Part shown: in pieces, positions 1-8,968 of the stretch
Position numbering within the stretch: position 1 is the first letter of the stretch
How the letters are laid out: each line of letters starts with the position of its first letter
Origin: Caldithrix sp964468415
GTDB lineage: Bacteria; Calditrichota; Calditrichia; Calditrichales; Calditrichaceae
Reading direction: 5' to 3'
NCBI GenBank assembly: GCA_964468415.1
Contig: CAYXUS010000160.1
Coordinates: forward strand, 4,386-68,385
DNA: 64,000 bases
The notes under the pieces: generated by a model
What the model was told of the DNA's origin: nothing
The model's database searches: none
What the model saw: only the letters and a program-made list of their open reading frames with translations
Position numbers and translations under genes: made by a program

Positions 1-1404
1 GACGTTTTCTTTGGCCTCAATAGCCTGATGTAAACCATCGCTGTAACGGCGTCCTTCCAGAATACGACCGGTAAATTCGTCCACAATAAGCACTTTGCCA
101 TCCTGCACCACATATTCCTGGTCTTTTTCGTACAGGGTGTAGGCCCGCAGCAATTGCGAAATGTTCTGCAACTTGTCGCTGCGTTCGGCAAACAGGGTGT
201 GGACTTCTTCCTTTTTAATGAGTTTTTCTTCTTCGGACAAATTGGGATCGTTTTCGATTTTGGCGATTTCTTCCCCCAGATCGGGCAGGACAAACAGCTC
301 GGGATCGTTGGGATTCAATTCTTCGCGGCCTTTTTCGGTCAAATCGATGATGTGATTTTTCTCATCGATAACAAAATACAAATCGCCGAAGTAGGTTTCA
401 TCGGAAACTTTATTCTGGCCCTTGTCGCGATAATATTCGTTTTCGATTTGTTGCACCAGCGTTTTAATGCCTTTTTCGTGGTACAGCTTAAGCAGCTTTT
501 TGTGTTTGGGAGCGCCATGCGAAGCAATGAACAATTTAATGCCTGCCTCGCGCTCCTTGCCTTCTTTAAGCAAGTTTTCCGCTTCGAGAATCAGACGGTT
601 GACCAACCGATTTTGCTTGGCTACCAGACTTTCTACGTAGGGCTTTAGCTCTTTAAATTTGTACGAGGTACTGTCGCCACTTACCGGTCCACTAATGATC
701 AACGGAGTACGGGCTTCGTCGATTAAAACACTATCCACCTCATCCACTATGGCGTAATGATGGCCACGAATTTGCACGATATCGTCAGGGCTGGAGGCCA
801 TATTGTCGCGCAAATAGTCGAAACCGAATTCGTTGTTTGTGCCGTAAGTAATATCGCAACTGTAGGCTTCGCGGCGCTGGGCCGAATCCATATTGCTCAA
901 AATCACGCCCACGGTCAGGCCAAGAAATTTGTACACTTCGCCCATCCATTCCGCGTCACGCTGGGCCAAATAATCGTTAACCGTTACCAGATGGGCGCCT
1001 TTGCCTTCCAGGGCGTTTAAATACAAGGGTAAGGTTGCCACCAGCGTTTTACCTTCACCGGTAGCCATTTCGGCAATTTTGCCCTGGTGCAACACAATTC
1101 CACCGATTAACTGCACGTCAAACGGAACCATGTCCCAGGTAATCTCGCGGCCCACAACTTTCCACTTTTTGCCCAGCAAGCGTTTACAGGCCTGCTTTAC
1201 CACGGCAAAAGCCTCAGGCAGAAGGTCGTCCAGAGTCTCACCCTCTTTTAAGCGCTGGCGAAACTCTTCGGTTTTGCCCTGCAATTCTTCGTCGCTCAAC
1301 TTTTCGAACTGATCGAAATAATTATTTATCTGATGGACAATGGGCCACAATTTTTTAACATCGCGTTCGTGCTTTGTGCCAAAAATTTTTGTAATGATAC
1401 TCAT
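1..1404 (-). CDS. secA: Protein translocase ATPase SecA, N-terminal 468 codons (3' end outside window)
   Basis: SecA is the motor ATPase that drives preproteins through SecYEG. The reading frame opens with ATG at 1402-1404 (MSIITKIFGTKHERDVKK) and stays open to base 1. Visible marks are the Walker A motif ATGEGKT at about residues 114-120, the YLAQRDAEWM region, and the Walker B/DEAD-like stretch DEVDSVLIDEARTPL. After this comes a long charged segment in the first nucleotide-binding domain, before the preprotein-crosslinking region with VDEFTGRILEGRR. That extra segment resembles the enlarged SecA of Bacteroidota-like lineages (from memory, not aligned). It lies 6 bp downstream of the phosphoesterase stop, so it is probably the last gene of the minus-strand run that starts at phoH. 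Only the 3' end is missing. Confidence 0.97.
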   Translation of the reverse strand, partial: MSIITKIFGTKHERDVKKLWPIVHQINNYFDQFEKLSDEELQGKTEEFRQRLKEGETLDDLLPEAFAVVKQACKRLLGKKWKVVGREITWDMVPFDVQLIGGIVLHQGKIAEMATGEGKTLVATLPLYLNALEGKGAHLVTVNDYLAQRDAEWMGEVYKFLGLTVGVILSNMDSAQRREAYSCDITYGTNNEFGFDYLRDNMASSPDDIVQIRGHHYAIVDEVDSVLIDEARTPLIISGPVSGDSTSYKFKELKPYVESLVAKQNRLVNRLILEAENLLKEGKEREAGIKLFIASHGAPKHKKLLKLYHEKGIKTLVQQIENEYYRDKGQNKVSDETYFGDLYFVIDEKNHIIDLTEKGREELNPNDPELFVLPDLGEEIAKIENDPNLSEEEKLIKKEEVHTLFAERSDKLQNISQLLRAYTLYEKDQEYVVQDGKVLIVDEFTGRILEGRRYSDGLHQAIEAKENV

Positions 1405-1410
1405 GTTTTT

Positions 1411-2133
1411 TTAATACCCCTTTAGTAAGCGTTCGGCTAAAAATGTTGGTAAACCGGATTTTATGATTTTTTGATAGGTACGTTCAACTTCATATTTTAA
1501 ACGGACATAATTGACTTTCCCCGTTTCCGGGTCGAAAATAACAAAACAAGAGCGTGGATCGCCGTCACGCGGTTGCCCCACACTCCCTACATTAACGATA
1601 TATTTTTCATTTGGTTCAATTTTAACATCGCCTTTAAACGTTTCGGTTTGGCTGTAAACCACCGGAACGTGCGAATGGCCGACAAAACAAACGTTTTGCT
1701 TAAAACTTTGCATTTCTACCCGCGCGTCGTTTTGCGAGAGGATGTAATACCAATGCGAAGGTTTGGAAGGAGAAGCATGAACCATTATCATCGATTCCGT
1801 TTGATAAATGAACGGGAGCTGTTTTAAAAATTCCTGATTCTCCTTCGTCAACCGGTCCATTGTCCAATAGGTCGCCATTTTCGCATACTGATTAAAATAT
1901 TCGATGCGTGCCAACCCAATGGCGGCATAATCGTGATTTCCCATCAAGGTCACTTTACACTTTTGCCGCACAATATCCACGCATTCGTTGGGATTGGGAC
2001 CGTAGCCGACCACATCGCCCAAACAATAGATCTCTTTGATGCCCTGTCCGCTAATGTAATCCAGTGCGGTGCTCAGCGCTTCCAGATTCCCATGAATATC
2101 CGAAATTATTGCAATTGCCATATTGTCAATCAT
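1411..2133 (-). CDS. Metallophosphoesterase, YfcE/DUF2437-like family
   Basis: A 240-residue calcineurin-like phosphoesterase. The metal-binding motifs run in order: SDIHGN near the N-terminus, GDVVGYGP, GNHD, then VHASP and GHSHVP. This arrangement is typical of small single-domain cytosolic phosphodiesterases of the YfcE/MJ0936 group; the natural substrate cannot be read from sequence. The first ATG at 2133 overlaps the end of nusB by 8 bp, so translation may be coupled. An ATG four codons later (2121, MAIAIISD) would also give the complete fold. The gene sits between nusB and secA in a tightly packed minus-strand run. Confidence 0.85.
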   Translation of the reverse strand: MIDNMAIAIISDIHGNLEALSTALDYISGQGIKEIYCLGDVVGYGPNPNECVDIVRQKCKVTLMGNHDYAAIGLARIEYFNQYAKMATYWTMDRLTKENQEFLKQLPFIYQTESMIMVHASPSKPSHWYYILSQNDARVEMQSFKQNVCFVGHSHVPVVYSQTETFKGDVKIEPNEKYIVNVGSVGQPRDGDPRSCFVIFDPETGKVNYVRLKYEVERTYQKIIKSGLPTFLAERLLKGY

Positions 2134-2593
2134 TTAACTTTATTTTTGTAATCAGCCCTCGCCCCGACTTTTTAATCAATTTTTCCTGTTTCAGTTCTTT
2201 CAACAGGGCATCCAGCAGCCCATTGATAAATTTCCCTGTTTTGGATGTGCTGTACTTTTTGCCGATTTCAATCATTTCGTCAATGGTCACTTCCGGGGGA
2301 ATATCTTCGAAAAACATAAATTCGACCATTGCCATGCGCAACAGCACCCGATCGATAATGGCTACCCGGCTAAAGTCCCAGTTGATTAGTTTGGCTTTAA
2401 TGCGTTGATCCAATTCGTCCCGATGTTCCAGGTAATGCTTAATGACCTTTTCCACAAAGGGCGAAATGGTTTTGCCGTTTTTTTCGTCTTCTAACAAATA
2501 AGCTAATTGCTCGTCCACCGGAATCGGATTGAATTCCTGAGCAAACAGAACCTTTAGAACAAGCTCCCGTTCTTTTCTTCGTGTCATTTTCAC
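2126..2593 (-). CDS. nusB: Transcription antitermination protein NusB
   Basis: NusB binds boxA RNA with NusE/S10 and supports antitermination of rRNA operons. The 155-residue product is close to the usual size. It starts with the family signature TRRKERELVLKVLFAQEF and has the all-helical pattern, with DFSRVAIIDRVLLRMAMVE in the middle and PPEVTIDEMIEIGKKYST near the C-terminus. The ATG overlaps the stop of the upstream 3-hydroxyacyl-CoA dehydrogenase (ATGA overlap), and its stop overlaps the next start. It is therefore in one transcript with fatty-acid-type genes, an arrangement that looks like packing and not shared function. Confidence 0.93.
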   Translation of the reverse strand: MKMTRRKERELVLKVLFAQEFNPIPVDEQLAYLLEDEKNGKTISPFVEKVIKHYLEHRDELDQRIKAKLINWDFSRVAIIDRVLLRMAMVEFMFFEDIPPEVTIDEMIEIGKKYSTSKTGKFINGLLDALLKELKQEKLIKKSGRGLITKIKLND

Positions 2594-3438
2594 TCGTACG
2601 TGTAAAATCCTTTTTTAGTTTTTCTACCCAAATGTCCGGCAGCTACCATCTTTTTCAGTAAAGGACAGGGGCGATATTTCGGATCGCCATAGCCTTTGTA
2701 AAGCACCTCCATTATGTGCAAACAAACATCCAGCCCGATAAAATCGGCCAGAGTAAGCGGGCCCATCGGATGGTTCATGCCCAGTTTCATTACCGTGTCG
2801 ATGGCTTCTTTACTGGCCACGCCTTCCATTAGCGCATAAATCGCTTCATTAATCATGGGCATAAGCACCCGGTTCGAAATAAATCCGGGATAATCGTTCA
2901 CTTCTACCGGCGTTTTTTGTAAAGCCTTGGACATTTCGAACACGTAGTTAAACGTTTCGTCCGAGGTGGCCAGTCCGCGAATAATTTCCACCAATTCCAT
3001 GACCGGCACCGGATTCATGAAATGCATGCCAATCACCTTATCGGGCCGCGAAGTTACCGCCGCCAGTTCCGTAATGGAAATGGAAGATGTATTAGATGCC
3101 AAAATGGTTTCTGCAGGACAAATTTCGTCCAGTTGTTTGAATATTTTTTTCTTTAGTTCATCGTTTTCAATGACGGCCTCCACCACCAATTCCGCATCTT
3201 TAGCCGCTTCCATTTGCGTTACCGGATGGATGCGTTGTAAGGTTTCCTGCACCTGGGCTTCGTTAATCGTACCTTTTTTTAATTGCCGGTTCAAATTCTT
3301 CTCGATTTTGCCCAAAGCGGAATTTAAAATTTCTTCATTAATATCGATTAATGCAACTTCATTTCCGAACAATGCAAAAACATGGGCAATGCCATTTCCC
3401 ATGGTTCCTGCGCCAATAACTGCAATTTTTTTCGCCAT
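2590..3438 (-). CDS. 3-hydroxybutyryl-CoA dehydrogenase
   Basis: NAD(P)-dependent oxidation of 3-hydroxyacyl-CoA or reduction of acetoacetyl-CoA. The 282 residues match the short monofunctional family (Hbd/PaaH). There is an N-terminal Rossmann motif GAGTMGNGIAH, then ASNTSSISIT and the substrate-site segment GMHFMNPVPVM. The C-terminal domain carries PGFISNRVLMPMINEA and GLDVCLHIM. It follows the thiolase by 17 bp. A thiolase and this enzyme together catalyse acetyl-CoA condensation and the following reduction, or the reverse steps of beta-oxidation. No crotonase or butyryl-CoA dehydrogenase is present in the window, so the direction cannot be inferred. Confidence 0.93.
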   Translation of the reverse strand: MAKKIAVIGAGTMGNGIAHVFALFGNEVALIDINEEILNSALGKIEKNLNRQLKKGTINEAQVQETLQRIHPVTQMEAAKDAELVVEAVIENDELKKKIFKQLDEICPAETILASNTSSISITELAAVTSRPDKVIGMHFMNPVPVMELVEIIRGLATSDETFNYVFEMSKALQKTPVEVNDYPGFISNRVLMPMINEAIYALMEGVASKEAIDTVMKLGMNHPMGPLTLADFIGLDVCLHIMEVLYKGYGDPKYRPCPLLKKMVAAGHLGRKTKKGFYTYE

Positions 3439-3455
3439 TTTTTCGTCCCCCTGCC

Positions 3456-4643
3456 TTACAAACGTTCAACAATTACTGTGGATGCTTCGCCACCGCCAAT
3501 GCACAATGAGGCCACACCCCGTTTGGCGTTTTTGCGCCTCATGGCAAACAACAGCGTCGTTAAAATTCGTGCTCCGCTGGCTCCAATGGGATGGCCAAGC
3601 GCCACGGCGCCGCCATGAATGTTTACCTTGTCGGTCGAAAGCTTTAACAAACGATTGTTAATAATCGATACGACGGCAAAAGCTTCGTTGATTTCAAAGA
3701 GATCGATGTCATCGACCGTTAAATCGGCCTTTTTTAAGGCCAGCTTAATGGCATCGGCCGGGGCCGTGGTGAAATACTGAGGCTCTTTAGCCGCCGAGGC
3801 CTGAGCCACAATTTTAACCAGCGGGGTTAATCCCAATTCTTCCGCTTTCTCTTTAGCCATAACCACCACGGCAGCAGCTCCATCGTTAATTTTGGAGGCA
3901 TTGGCCGCCGTTACGGTTCCGTCCTTTTGAAAAGCAGGACGGAGTTTGGGCATTTTTTCGAAGTTCACCCGCGCGGGTTCTTCATCTTTGTCCACAATCA
4001 CCGGATCGCCCTTGCGCTGCGGAATTTCTACCGGAACGATTTCGTCATCGAACCAACCGTTTTTTTGCGCTTCCAATGCTCTGCGGTAACTTTCGGCAGC
4101 AAATTCGTCTTGTTCTTCCCGGGTAATGTTGCATTCTTTGGCACAAAGCTCGGCGGCATTTCCCATGTGAAAGTTGTTGTACACATCCCACAATCCGTCT
4201 TTGATCATGCCGTCCACCAATTCTCCGTGCCCAAGGCGATAGCCAAAACGTCCGTTCGGTACATAGTAAGGAATTTGACTCATGTTTTCCATGCCACCGG
4301 CCACAATCACATCGGCATCTCCGACCATAATTGCCTGGGCGGCCAACATTACGGCTTTGAGGCCCGATCCGCAAACCTTGTTGATGGTCATACAGGTTAC
4401 GGAGGAGCTTAACCCGGCTCCCAGAGCTGCCTGACGCGCCGGTGCCTGGCCTTCGTTAGCGGTGATCACATTTCCCATAATCACTTCGTCAACCGCATCA
4501 AAGGGCGTTTTCGAACGTTCCAGTGCCGCTTTAATAGCAATGCTCCCCAGTTTGGTGGCGGGAACATCTTTAAAGACTCCGCCAAAACTTCCCACCGGGG
4601 TACGCGCTGCGCCTACAATAACTACTTCTCTCAAGTTTTTCAT
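3456..4643 (-). CDS. Acetyl-CoA acetyltransferase (thiolase II)
   Basis: Condenses two acetyl-CoA molecules or cleaves acetoacetyl-CoA. The 395-residue product has the three thiolase active-site blocks: the nucleophile in NKVCGSGLKAV (Cys about 91), HGGAVALGHPIGASGARI with the catalytic His, and CIGGGEAS with the second Cys near the C-terminus. The start chosen is ATG at 4643, six bases after a strong GGGGGAG ribosome site; an upstream TTG at 4658 lies inside that site and is unlikely. It is co-directional with, and 17 bp upstream of, the 3-hydroxyacyl-CoA dehydrogenase, which supports a shared four-carbon CoA pathway. Confidence 0.95.
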   Translation of the reverse strand: MKNLREVVIVGAARTPVGSFGGVFKDVPATKLGSIAIKAALERSKTPFDAVDEVIMGNVITANEGQAPARQAALGAGLSSSVTCMTINKVCGSGLKAVMLAAQAIMVGDADVIVAGGMENMSQIPYYVPNGRFGYRLGHGELVDGMIKDGLWDVYNNFHMGNAAELCAKECNITREEQDEFAAESYRRALEAQKNGWFDDEIVPVEIPQRKGDPVIVDKDEEPARVNFEKMPKLRPAFQKDGTVTAANASKINDGAAAVVVMAKEKAEELGLTPLVKIVAQASAAKEPQYFTTAPADAIKLALKKADLTVDDIDLFEINEAFAVVSIINNRLLKLSTDKVNIHGGAVALGHPIGASGARILTTLLFAMRRKNAKRGVASLCIGGGEASTVIVERL

Positions 4644-4719
4644 TATCAACTCCCCCAAAATATTTGTGATAAGTTAATGCAATCTAAGCATTTTAGATAA
4701 CCCATGCAAGAAAGGGAAT

Positions 4720-5727
4720 TTACGATTTTTTGCCATTATTTTCATGTTTTTGGTCATATTTTTCGTAGGCGTGAATGATATCTTTTACCAGAGGATGGCG
4801 TACCACATCTTTGTCGCTTAGGCGCACAAAGGCAATACCCTTAATGCCCGAAAGTATGCGAAAGCTACTAACCAGGCCCGATTCTTTCTGGCTTGGCAAA
4901 TCAATTTGCGTAATATCGCCGGTAATGACGCATTTGGAATTCATTCCGAGTCGGGTCAGGAACATTTTCATTTGCATGAAGGTGGTATTTTGGGCCTCAT
5001 CGAGAATCACAAAGGCATTGTTCAACGTGCGTCCGCGCATGTAGGCCAAAGGCAAAATTTCGATGATTTGTTGGTCTAAAAAACGCTTTAACAAATCGCG
5101 GGGTAACATATCTTCCAGGGCATCGTACAGGGGACGCAGGTAGGGATCGATTTTCTCTTTAAAATCTCCGGGCAAAAATCCCAGGCTCTCCCCGGCTTCC
5201 ACGGCGGGACGGGCCAGAACAATTTTCTTTACCAGATTGTCTTTTAAATAAGCCACCGAAAGCGCGACGGCCAGATAAGTTTTCCCCGTACCGGCCGGGC
5301 CCACGGCAAAAAGGATGTCGTTTTTTTCGATAGCCTCTAACATCTTTTCCTGGCCGGGCGTACGTGGTTTGATCACCCCCATGAATGTGTCGACCACAGG
5401 CAAGGATGATTTTTTGGCGGCCTGGGGCGCGGGTGATTTTGTAGCCACCGAGCGGGCAATCTGAATGGAAGTGATGACATCATCTTTGCTGAAAATTTTG
5501 TTCTTTTTTGCGGCGGAAATCAAATCTTCCAGCACATGAAGGGCGCTGGTTACTTCTTCCGGCTCACCGCTAATGCGCACATCATGCCCGCGGGCATGCA
5601 CACGCACACGGTAATATTCTTCGATTAATTTCAAATTTGCATCGTTTTGGCCAAACACGGCCAAAAGATTGATATTTTCGGGGATGTGTATTGTCTCTTC
5701 GATAATTTGTTCCATTCGGGTTTCCAT
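4720..5727 (-). CDS. phoH: PhoH-like ATPase
   Basis: A cytosolic P-loop ATPase of the PhoH (PhoL/YbeZ) family, linked elsewhere to RNA metabolism. The 335 residues have an N-terminal KH-like segment (VFGQNDANLKLIEEYY ... VRISGEPEE). The ATPase domain follows, with Walker A GPAGTGKTYLA and Walker B FVILDEAQNTT. The late motifs MFLTRLG and ITGDITQIDLP are also present. The ATG at 5727 is preferred to a TTG at 5739 that falls in the terminator of the upstream gene. The ybeY and hdc-type genes that often sit beside it are not adjacent; it is followed after 76 bp by thiolase. Confidence 0.93.
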   Translation of the reverse strand: METRMEQIIEETIHIPENINLLAVFGQNDANLKLIEEYYRVRVHARGHDVRISGEPEEVTSALHVLEDLISAAKKNKIFSKDDVITSIQIARSVATKSPAPQAAKKSSLPVVDTFMGVIKPRTPGQEKMLEAIEKNDILFAVGPAGTGKTYLAVALSVAYLKDNLVKKIVLARPAVEAGESLGFLPGDFKEKIDPYLRPLYDALEDMLPRDLLKRFLDQQIIEILPLAYMRGRTLNNAFVILDEAQNTTFMQMKMFLTRLGMNSKCVITGDITQIDLPSQKESGLVSSFRILSGIKGIAFVRLSDKDVVRHPLVKDIIHAYEKYDQKHENNGKKS

Positions 5728-5737
5728 GCTAAAACAC

Positions 5738-5774
5738 AAAAAAAGGCTTCCGGTTCAAAAAACCGAAAGCCTTT
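5738..5774 (-). terminator. Intrinsic terminator after the LysM gene
   Basis: Read on the minus strand, AAAGGCTTTCGGTT pairs with AACCGGAAGCCTTT around a short T-rich loop and runs into seven Ts. It lies just after the LysM-protein stop (5798) and only about 10 bp before the phoH ATG. It separates the lipoprotein-LysM unit from the phoH-secA run. Confidence 0.88.
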
Positions 5775-5797
5775 GCAAAACCATTTCACATCAATTG

Positions 5798-6646
5798 TTA
5801 ACGGGCAATTTTCAGCACCTGATACGGATAGATCAAATTCGGATCGGTGATGAAGCTCTTGTTTGCTTCGTACAATTTTTGCCATTTGAAAGAATCGCCA
5901 TAAACATTGGGATAGCCGGCGATCTTGGACAAGAATTCACCTTTTTGTACCAGATGTTCATTGGGACCAATGGCCCGCGGAATAGCCAGCACCTGATTCG
6001 GGTAAATCAAATCCGGATTTTTGATTTGATCCAAATTGGAGGTGTAAATACGCCACCAGGCATGCGGATTGCCGTAAATATCGTCTTTACCGGCAATTTT
6101 CCACAGGTAGTCGCCTTTCATTACCGTGTAAGTCGGCGGTACTGCGGTTTTGGCTTTTTCTTTTGCCTGGTCGATTAAGCTCTGAATTTCATTGATCAAT
6201 GCGCTGGGCCCGGACATGGCCGAGAACGGATTTTGTTTGCATTTGTCCAATTTGGCCTGCAAAGAATCGAGTTCGTTGCTCTTGCTGTAAATTTCTTCCG
6301 GAGAAAGATTCAGGAAAGCACGCGCATCGTCACGCAACTGGCTTAATTTGCTGTTGTAAGTATCATACTGTTCTTTGTTCTGCCCGGCCAAAGTAAAAAT
6401 TTCATTCCAGGTTTGATCGATTTGCGCCTGCAAATTATCGTATTCTTTTTTCAACTGTTCGATTTTTGCTTCTTCTTCGGCAATGCCTTTCTTGGCGGCA
6501 TCCAGGCGTTTTTGCCATTCTGCCAATAAAGCATTGTATTGTTCCTGGGTCATCTCTTCATAATTATACGATTGCTGCGCCAAAACAACATTGGCTAACA
6601 AGAGCGACAGGAACAAGCTAACGATTAACGTAATTCTCATTTTCAT
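5798..6646 (-). CDS. Secreted coiled-coil protein with two C-terminal LysM domains
   Basis: Probably a periplasmic peptidoglycan-binding protein. The 282 residues begin with a signal peptide (MKMRITLIVSLFLSLLLANVVLAQ), followed by a charged coiled coil at about residues 30-150. Two LysM modules come next: one starts YTVMKGDYLWKIAG, the other HLVQKGEFLSKIAG, and both end in NPDLIYPNQVL-like or NPNLIYPYQVL-like sequence. There is no catalytic domain, so binding or scaffolding is more likely than hydrolysis. The start is supported by AAGGAG nine bases upstream. It follows the small coiled-coil lipoprotein by 31 bp, suggesting the two act together at the wall. Confidence 0.85.
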   Translation of the reverse strand: MKMRITLIVSLFLSLLLANVVLAQQSYNYEEMTQEQYNALLAEWQKRLDAAKKGIAEEEAKIEQLKKEYDNLQAQIDQTWNEIFTLAGQNKEQYDTYNSKLSQLRDDARAFLNLSPEEIYSKSNELDSLQAKLDKCKQNPFSAMSGPSALINEIQSLIDQAKEKAKTAVPPTYTVMKGDYLWKIAGKDDIYGNPHAWWRIYTSNLDQIKNPDLIYPNQVLAIPRAIGPNEHLVQKGEFLSKIAGYPNVYGDSFKWQKLYEANKSFITDPNLIYPYQVLKIAR

Positions 6647-6677
6647 ATTTTATTCTCCTTATTTTTCTCGTCTACAC

Positions 6678-6941
6678 TTATTCTGCGGCTTTTTGAAAAT
6701 TTTCTACGTTCTGCTTGTCGTTCTGCAATTTCTGCAGCTCGGCTTTTTTAGCGGCCACTTTCTTTTCCCATTCCTGTCTCTCAGCCTTTTTCTCTGCTAA
6801 CGTTTTTTCGGCTGACAACGCAGCAGCTTTGGTTTCTTCCAAAGTCTTGATTTGTTCTTCGCTTGGTTTCCATTTGCAACTGCTTAGCGATAGCATCGCT
6901 ATGCTGGCTAAACCGATCATAACGATTTTGAACTTTCTCAT
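6678..6941 (-). CDS. Small coiled-coil lipoprotein (87 aa)
   Basis: Begins MRKFKIVMIG and has a lipobox LSSC at residues 19-22, so the mature protein should be a lipid-anchored chain of about 66 residues. Nearly all of the mature part is an Ala/Glu/Lys-rich heptad pattern ending in FQKAAE. The start at 6941 has a textbook AGGAGG seven to eight bases upstream; an in-frame extension to 7028 has neither an RBS nor a signal sequence and is rejected. It is transcribed with the LysM protein. It recalls Braun-type lipoproteins in size and shape, but it lacks a C-terminal lysine, so no covalent wall link is claimed. No specific family recognised. Confidence 0.8.
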   Translation of the reverse strand: MRKFKIVMIGLASIAMLSLSSCKWKPSEEQIKTLEETKAAALSAEKTLAEKKAERQEWEKKVAAKKAELQKLQNDKQNVENFQKAAE

Positions 6942-6983
6942 ACGACACGCCTCCTGTGGATTAGATACACAATCTTGTTTAAA

Positions 6984-7022
6984 TTTATACTCGAAACTAA
7001 CAAATTCTTCCATTTTTGTCAA
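6984..7022 (-). promoter_or_regulatory. Candidate sigma-70 promoter for the lipoprotein-LysM unit
   Basis: On the minus strand a perfect TTGACA (7017-7022) is followed 17 bases later by TAGTTT, and a further ten bases on by TATAAA. It lies 50-80 bp before the lipoprotein ATG, in the gap after aspS. The -10 element is uncertain. Confidence 0.4.
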
Positions 7023-7058
7023 GCGCATTTTTTGTTTAAACTTTTTTATTTCATATTA

Positions 7059-8813
7059 TTAGATAACCTTGATCCGCAATTCCTTTAGCTGCTCTTCCGA
7101 AACTTCGGACGGTGCCCCATCCATCAGCGAAAGCGCCGAGCTGGTCTTGGGAAATGCAATTACGTCCCTGATCGATTCGGCCCCGGTTAAAATCATAACC
7201 AAGCGGTCCAAACCGAAGGCAATCCCCCCGTGCGGAGGCGCTCCGTATTCCAGTGCTTCCAGCAAAAAGCCGAATTTGGATTGAGCCTCTTCTTTCCCGA
7301 TTTTAAGGATTTCAAACATTTTCTCCTGCAAATCTCTGCGGTGGTTACGGATACTGCCGCCGGCAATTTCGCTGCCGTTGACCACCAGGTCGTAGGCCCG
7401 GGCCAAAACCTGTTCCGGCTGCGTATCGAGCAGCGGTATGTGTTCGGGTTTGGGGCTGGTAAAGGGATGGTGTCTGGCGACATAGCGGTTTTCTTCTTCG
7501 CTAAATTCTAACAAGGGGAAATCCACAATCCAGGTAAAGGCAAACTTTTCCTTATCTGCTAACCCCAGTTCCTCGGCTATTTCCAGCCGTAATTGTCCCA
7601 GAACCGGGTAGGTTACTTCGTATTTATCGGCAACGATAAGCACCAAGGCATTGTCCTGCAGATTCATTTTTTCGATCAGTTTTGATTTTTCCTCATCCGA
7701 CAAAAACTTAGCCACGCTTCCCTTGAATTCGTTCTGCTTTAAAATAAGATATGCCAATCCTTTGGCACCAAGGGCTTTGGCCCGTTCGGTTAAGGCATCG
7801 ATTTTTTTGCGGGAATACTTATCCGCAGCAGGCACATAAATTGCGGCAATGCGTCCATCTGCTTCTACCACCGAACGAAAAACGTTGAATTGAGATTGGG
7901 CAAAAATATCGTTTAGCGTAATGATTTTCATGCCAAAGCGTAAGTCGGGTTTATCGTTCCCGTAGGTTTCAAACGCTTCTTTGTAACTCATGCGCGGGAT
8001 GGGCCAGGGTACCTGCACACCCCGTATTTGTTCGAACAACTCTTTAATCAGGGCGCTGGAAATCTCAATAACATCGTCTTCTTCAACAAACGACATTTCC
8101 ACATCGATTTGGGTGAATTCCGGTTGGCGATCCTTGCGCAAATCTTCATCACGAAAGCATTTCACAATCTGAAAATAGCGATCGAATCCGGCAATCATCA
8201 AAAGCTGTTTGTAGGTTTGCGGCGATTGCGGCAGGGCGTAGAACCTTCCCGGGAAGTTTCGGCTTGGCACCAAAAAGTCACGCGCCCCTTCGGGGGTACT
8301 TTTCATTAAGAACGGTGTTTCTATCTCCGCAAAATCGTGGGCGTGGTAAAAATCGCGGACAATTTTGTACACATCGCTTCGTACCAACAAATTGTTTTGC
8401 AAACGTTTGCGACGCAAGTCGAGATAGCGATATTTCAGACGAATTTCTTCGCTGATTTCGATTTGATCATTAATTTCAAAGGGGGTGGTTTTTGCTTTAT
8501 TTAAAATTTCGATTTCAGAAACATGTACTTCAATGGCACCGGTGCTCATCTTTTTATTAAGCGCTTCGGGAGGCCTTTTTTGCACGATGCCCTTCACTTC
8601 AATGACGTCTTCGGCGCGCAAAATTTTTGCTTTTTCGTAGGCCTGGGCGTTTTCCTGCGGATTAAAAACAATTTGCGTTATTCCGTACCGATCACGAATA
8701 TCAATAAAAATCAACCCGCCATGGTCGCGCCATTTGTTGACCCAGCCTTGCAAGATTACTTCCTGTCCGGTGTGCGATTCGTTGAGTGCGCCACAATGAT
8801 GCGTCCTTTTCAT
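7059..8813 (-). CDS. aspS: Aspartyl-tRNA synthetase
   Basis: Charges tRNA-Asp (or tRNA-Asp/Asn when non-discriminating). The 584-residue length, with an N-terminal OB anticodon-binding fold (GWVNKWRDHGGLIFIDIRD), a class II core and the bacterial insertion (GAD) domain, marks the bacterial-type enzyme. Motif 2 includes FRDEDLRKDRQPEFTQID and motif 3 GGIAFGLDRLVM. ATG at 8813 is preferred over an upstream in-frame start at 8852 because TTGGAG sits at proper spacing and the family begins with MKRTHHCG-like sequence. gatC is present elsewhere in the window, so indirect Asn-tRNA or Gln-tRNA formation is possible and this AspRS may be non-discriminating. Confidence 0.96.
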   Translation of the reverse strand: MKRTHHCGALNESHTGQEVILQGWVNKWRDHGGLIFIDIRDRYGITQIVFNPQENAQAYEKAKILRAEDVIEVKGIVQKRPPEALNKKMSTGAIEVHVSEIEILNKAKTTPFEINDQIEISEEIRLKYRYLDLRRKRLQNNLLVRSDVYKIVRDFYHAHDFAEIETPFLMKSTPEGARDFLVPSRNFPGRFYALPQSPQTYKQLLMIAGFDRYFQIVKCFRDEDLRKDRQPEFTQIDVEMSFVEEDDVIEISSALIKELFEQIRGVQVPWPIPRMSYKEAFETYGNDKPDLRFGMKIITLNDIFAQSQFNVFRSVVEADGRIAAIYVPAADKYSRKKIDALTERAKALGAKGLAYLILKQNEFKGSVAKFLSDEEKSKLIEKMNLQDNALVLIVADKYEVTYPVLGQLRLEIAEELGLADKEKFAFTWIVDFPLLEFSEEENRYVARHHPFTSPKPEHIPLLDTQPEQVLARAYDLVVNGSEIAGGSIRNHRRDLQEKMFEILKIGKEEAQSKFGFLLEALEYGAPPHGGIAFGLDRLVMILTGAESIRDVIAFPKTSSALSLMDGAPSEVSEEQLKELRIKVI

Positions 8814-8916
8814 ATTTACTCCAAGTTTCTTTCCAATCTTTATTTTATTCAAAGCATTGAATAAAATTGTACAAAAATTGGTTGTAAATATATGCTTTTA
8901 AATTAAATTCTACAAA

Positions 8917-8945
8917 TAAAAAAAGCCACCCAAGGGTGGCTTTTT
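8917..8945 (-). terminator. Intrinsic terminator closing the ExbB/ExbD/AgmX operon
   Basis: Perfect stem AAAAAGCCACCC/GGGTGGCTTTTT with a two-base loop. On the minus strand it ends in a T-run, 23 bp after the AgmX-like stop. The A/T tracts on both sides would also allow plus-strand function. Confidence 0.92.
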
Positions 8946-8968
8946 ATGTTTTGATATTGTTTGTCGCT

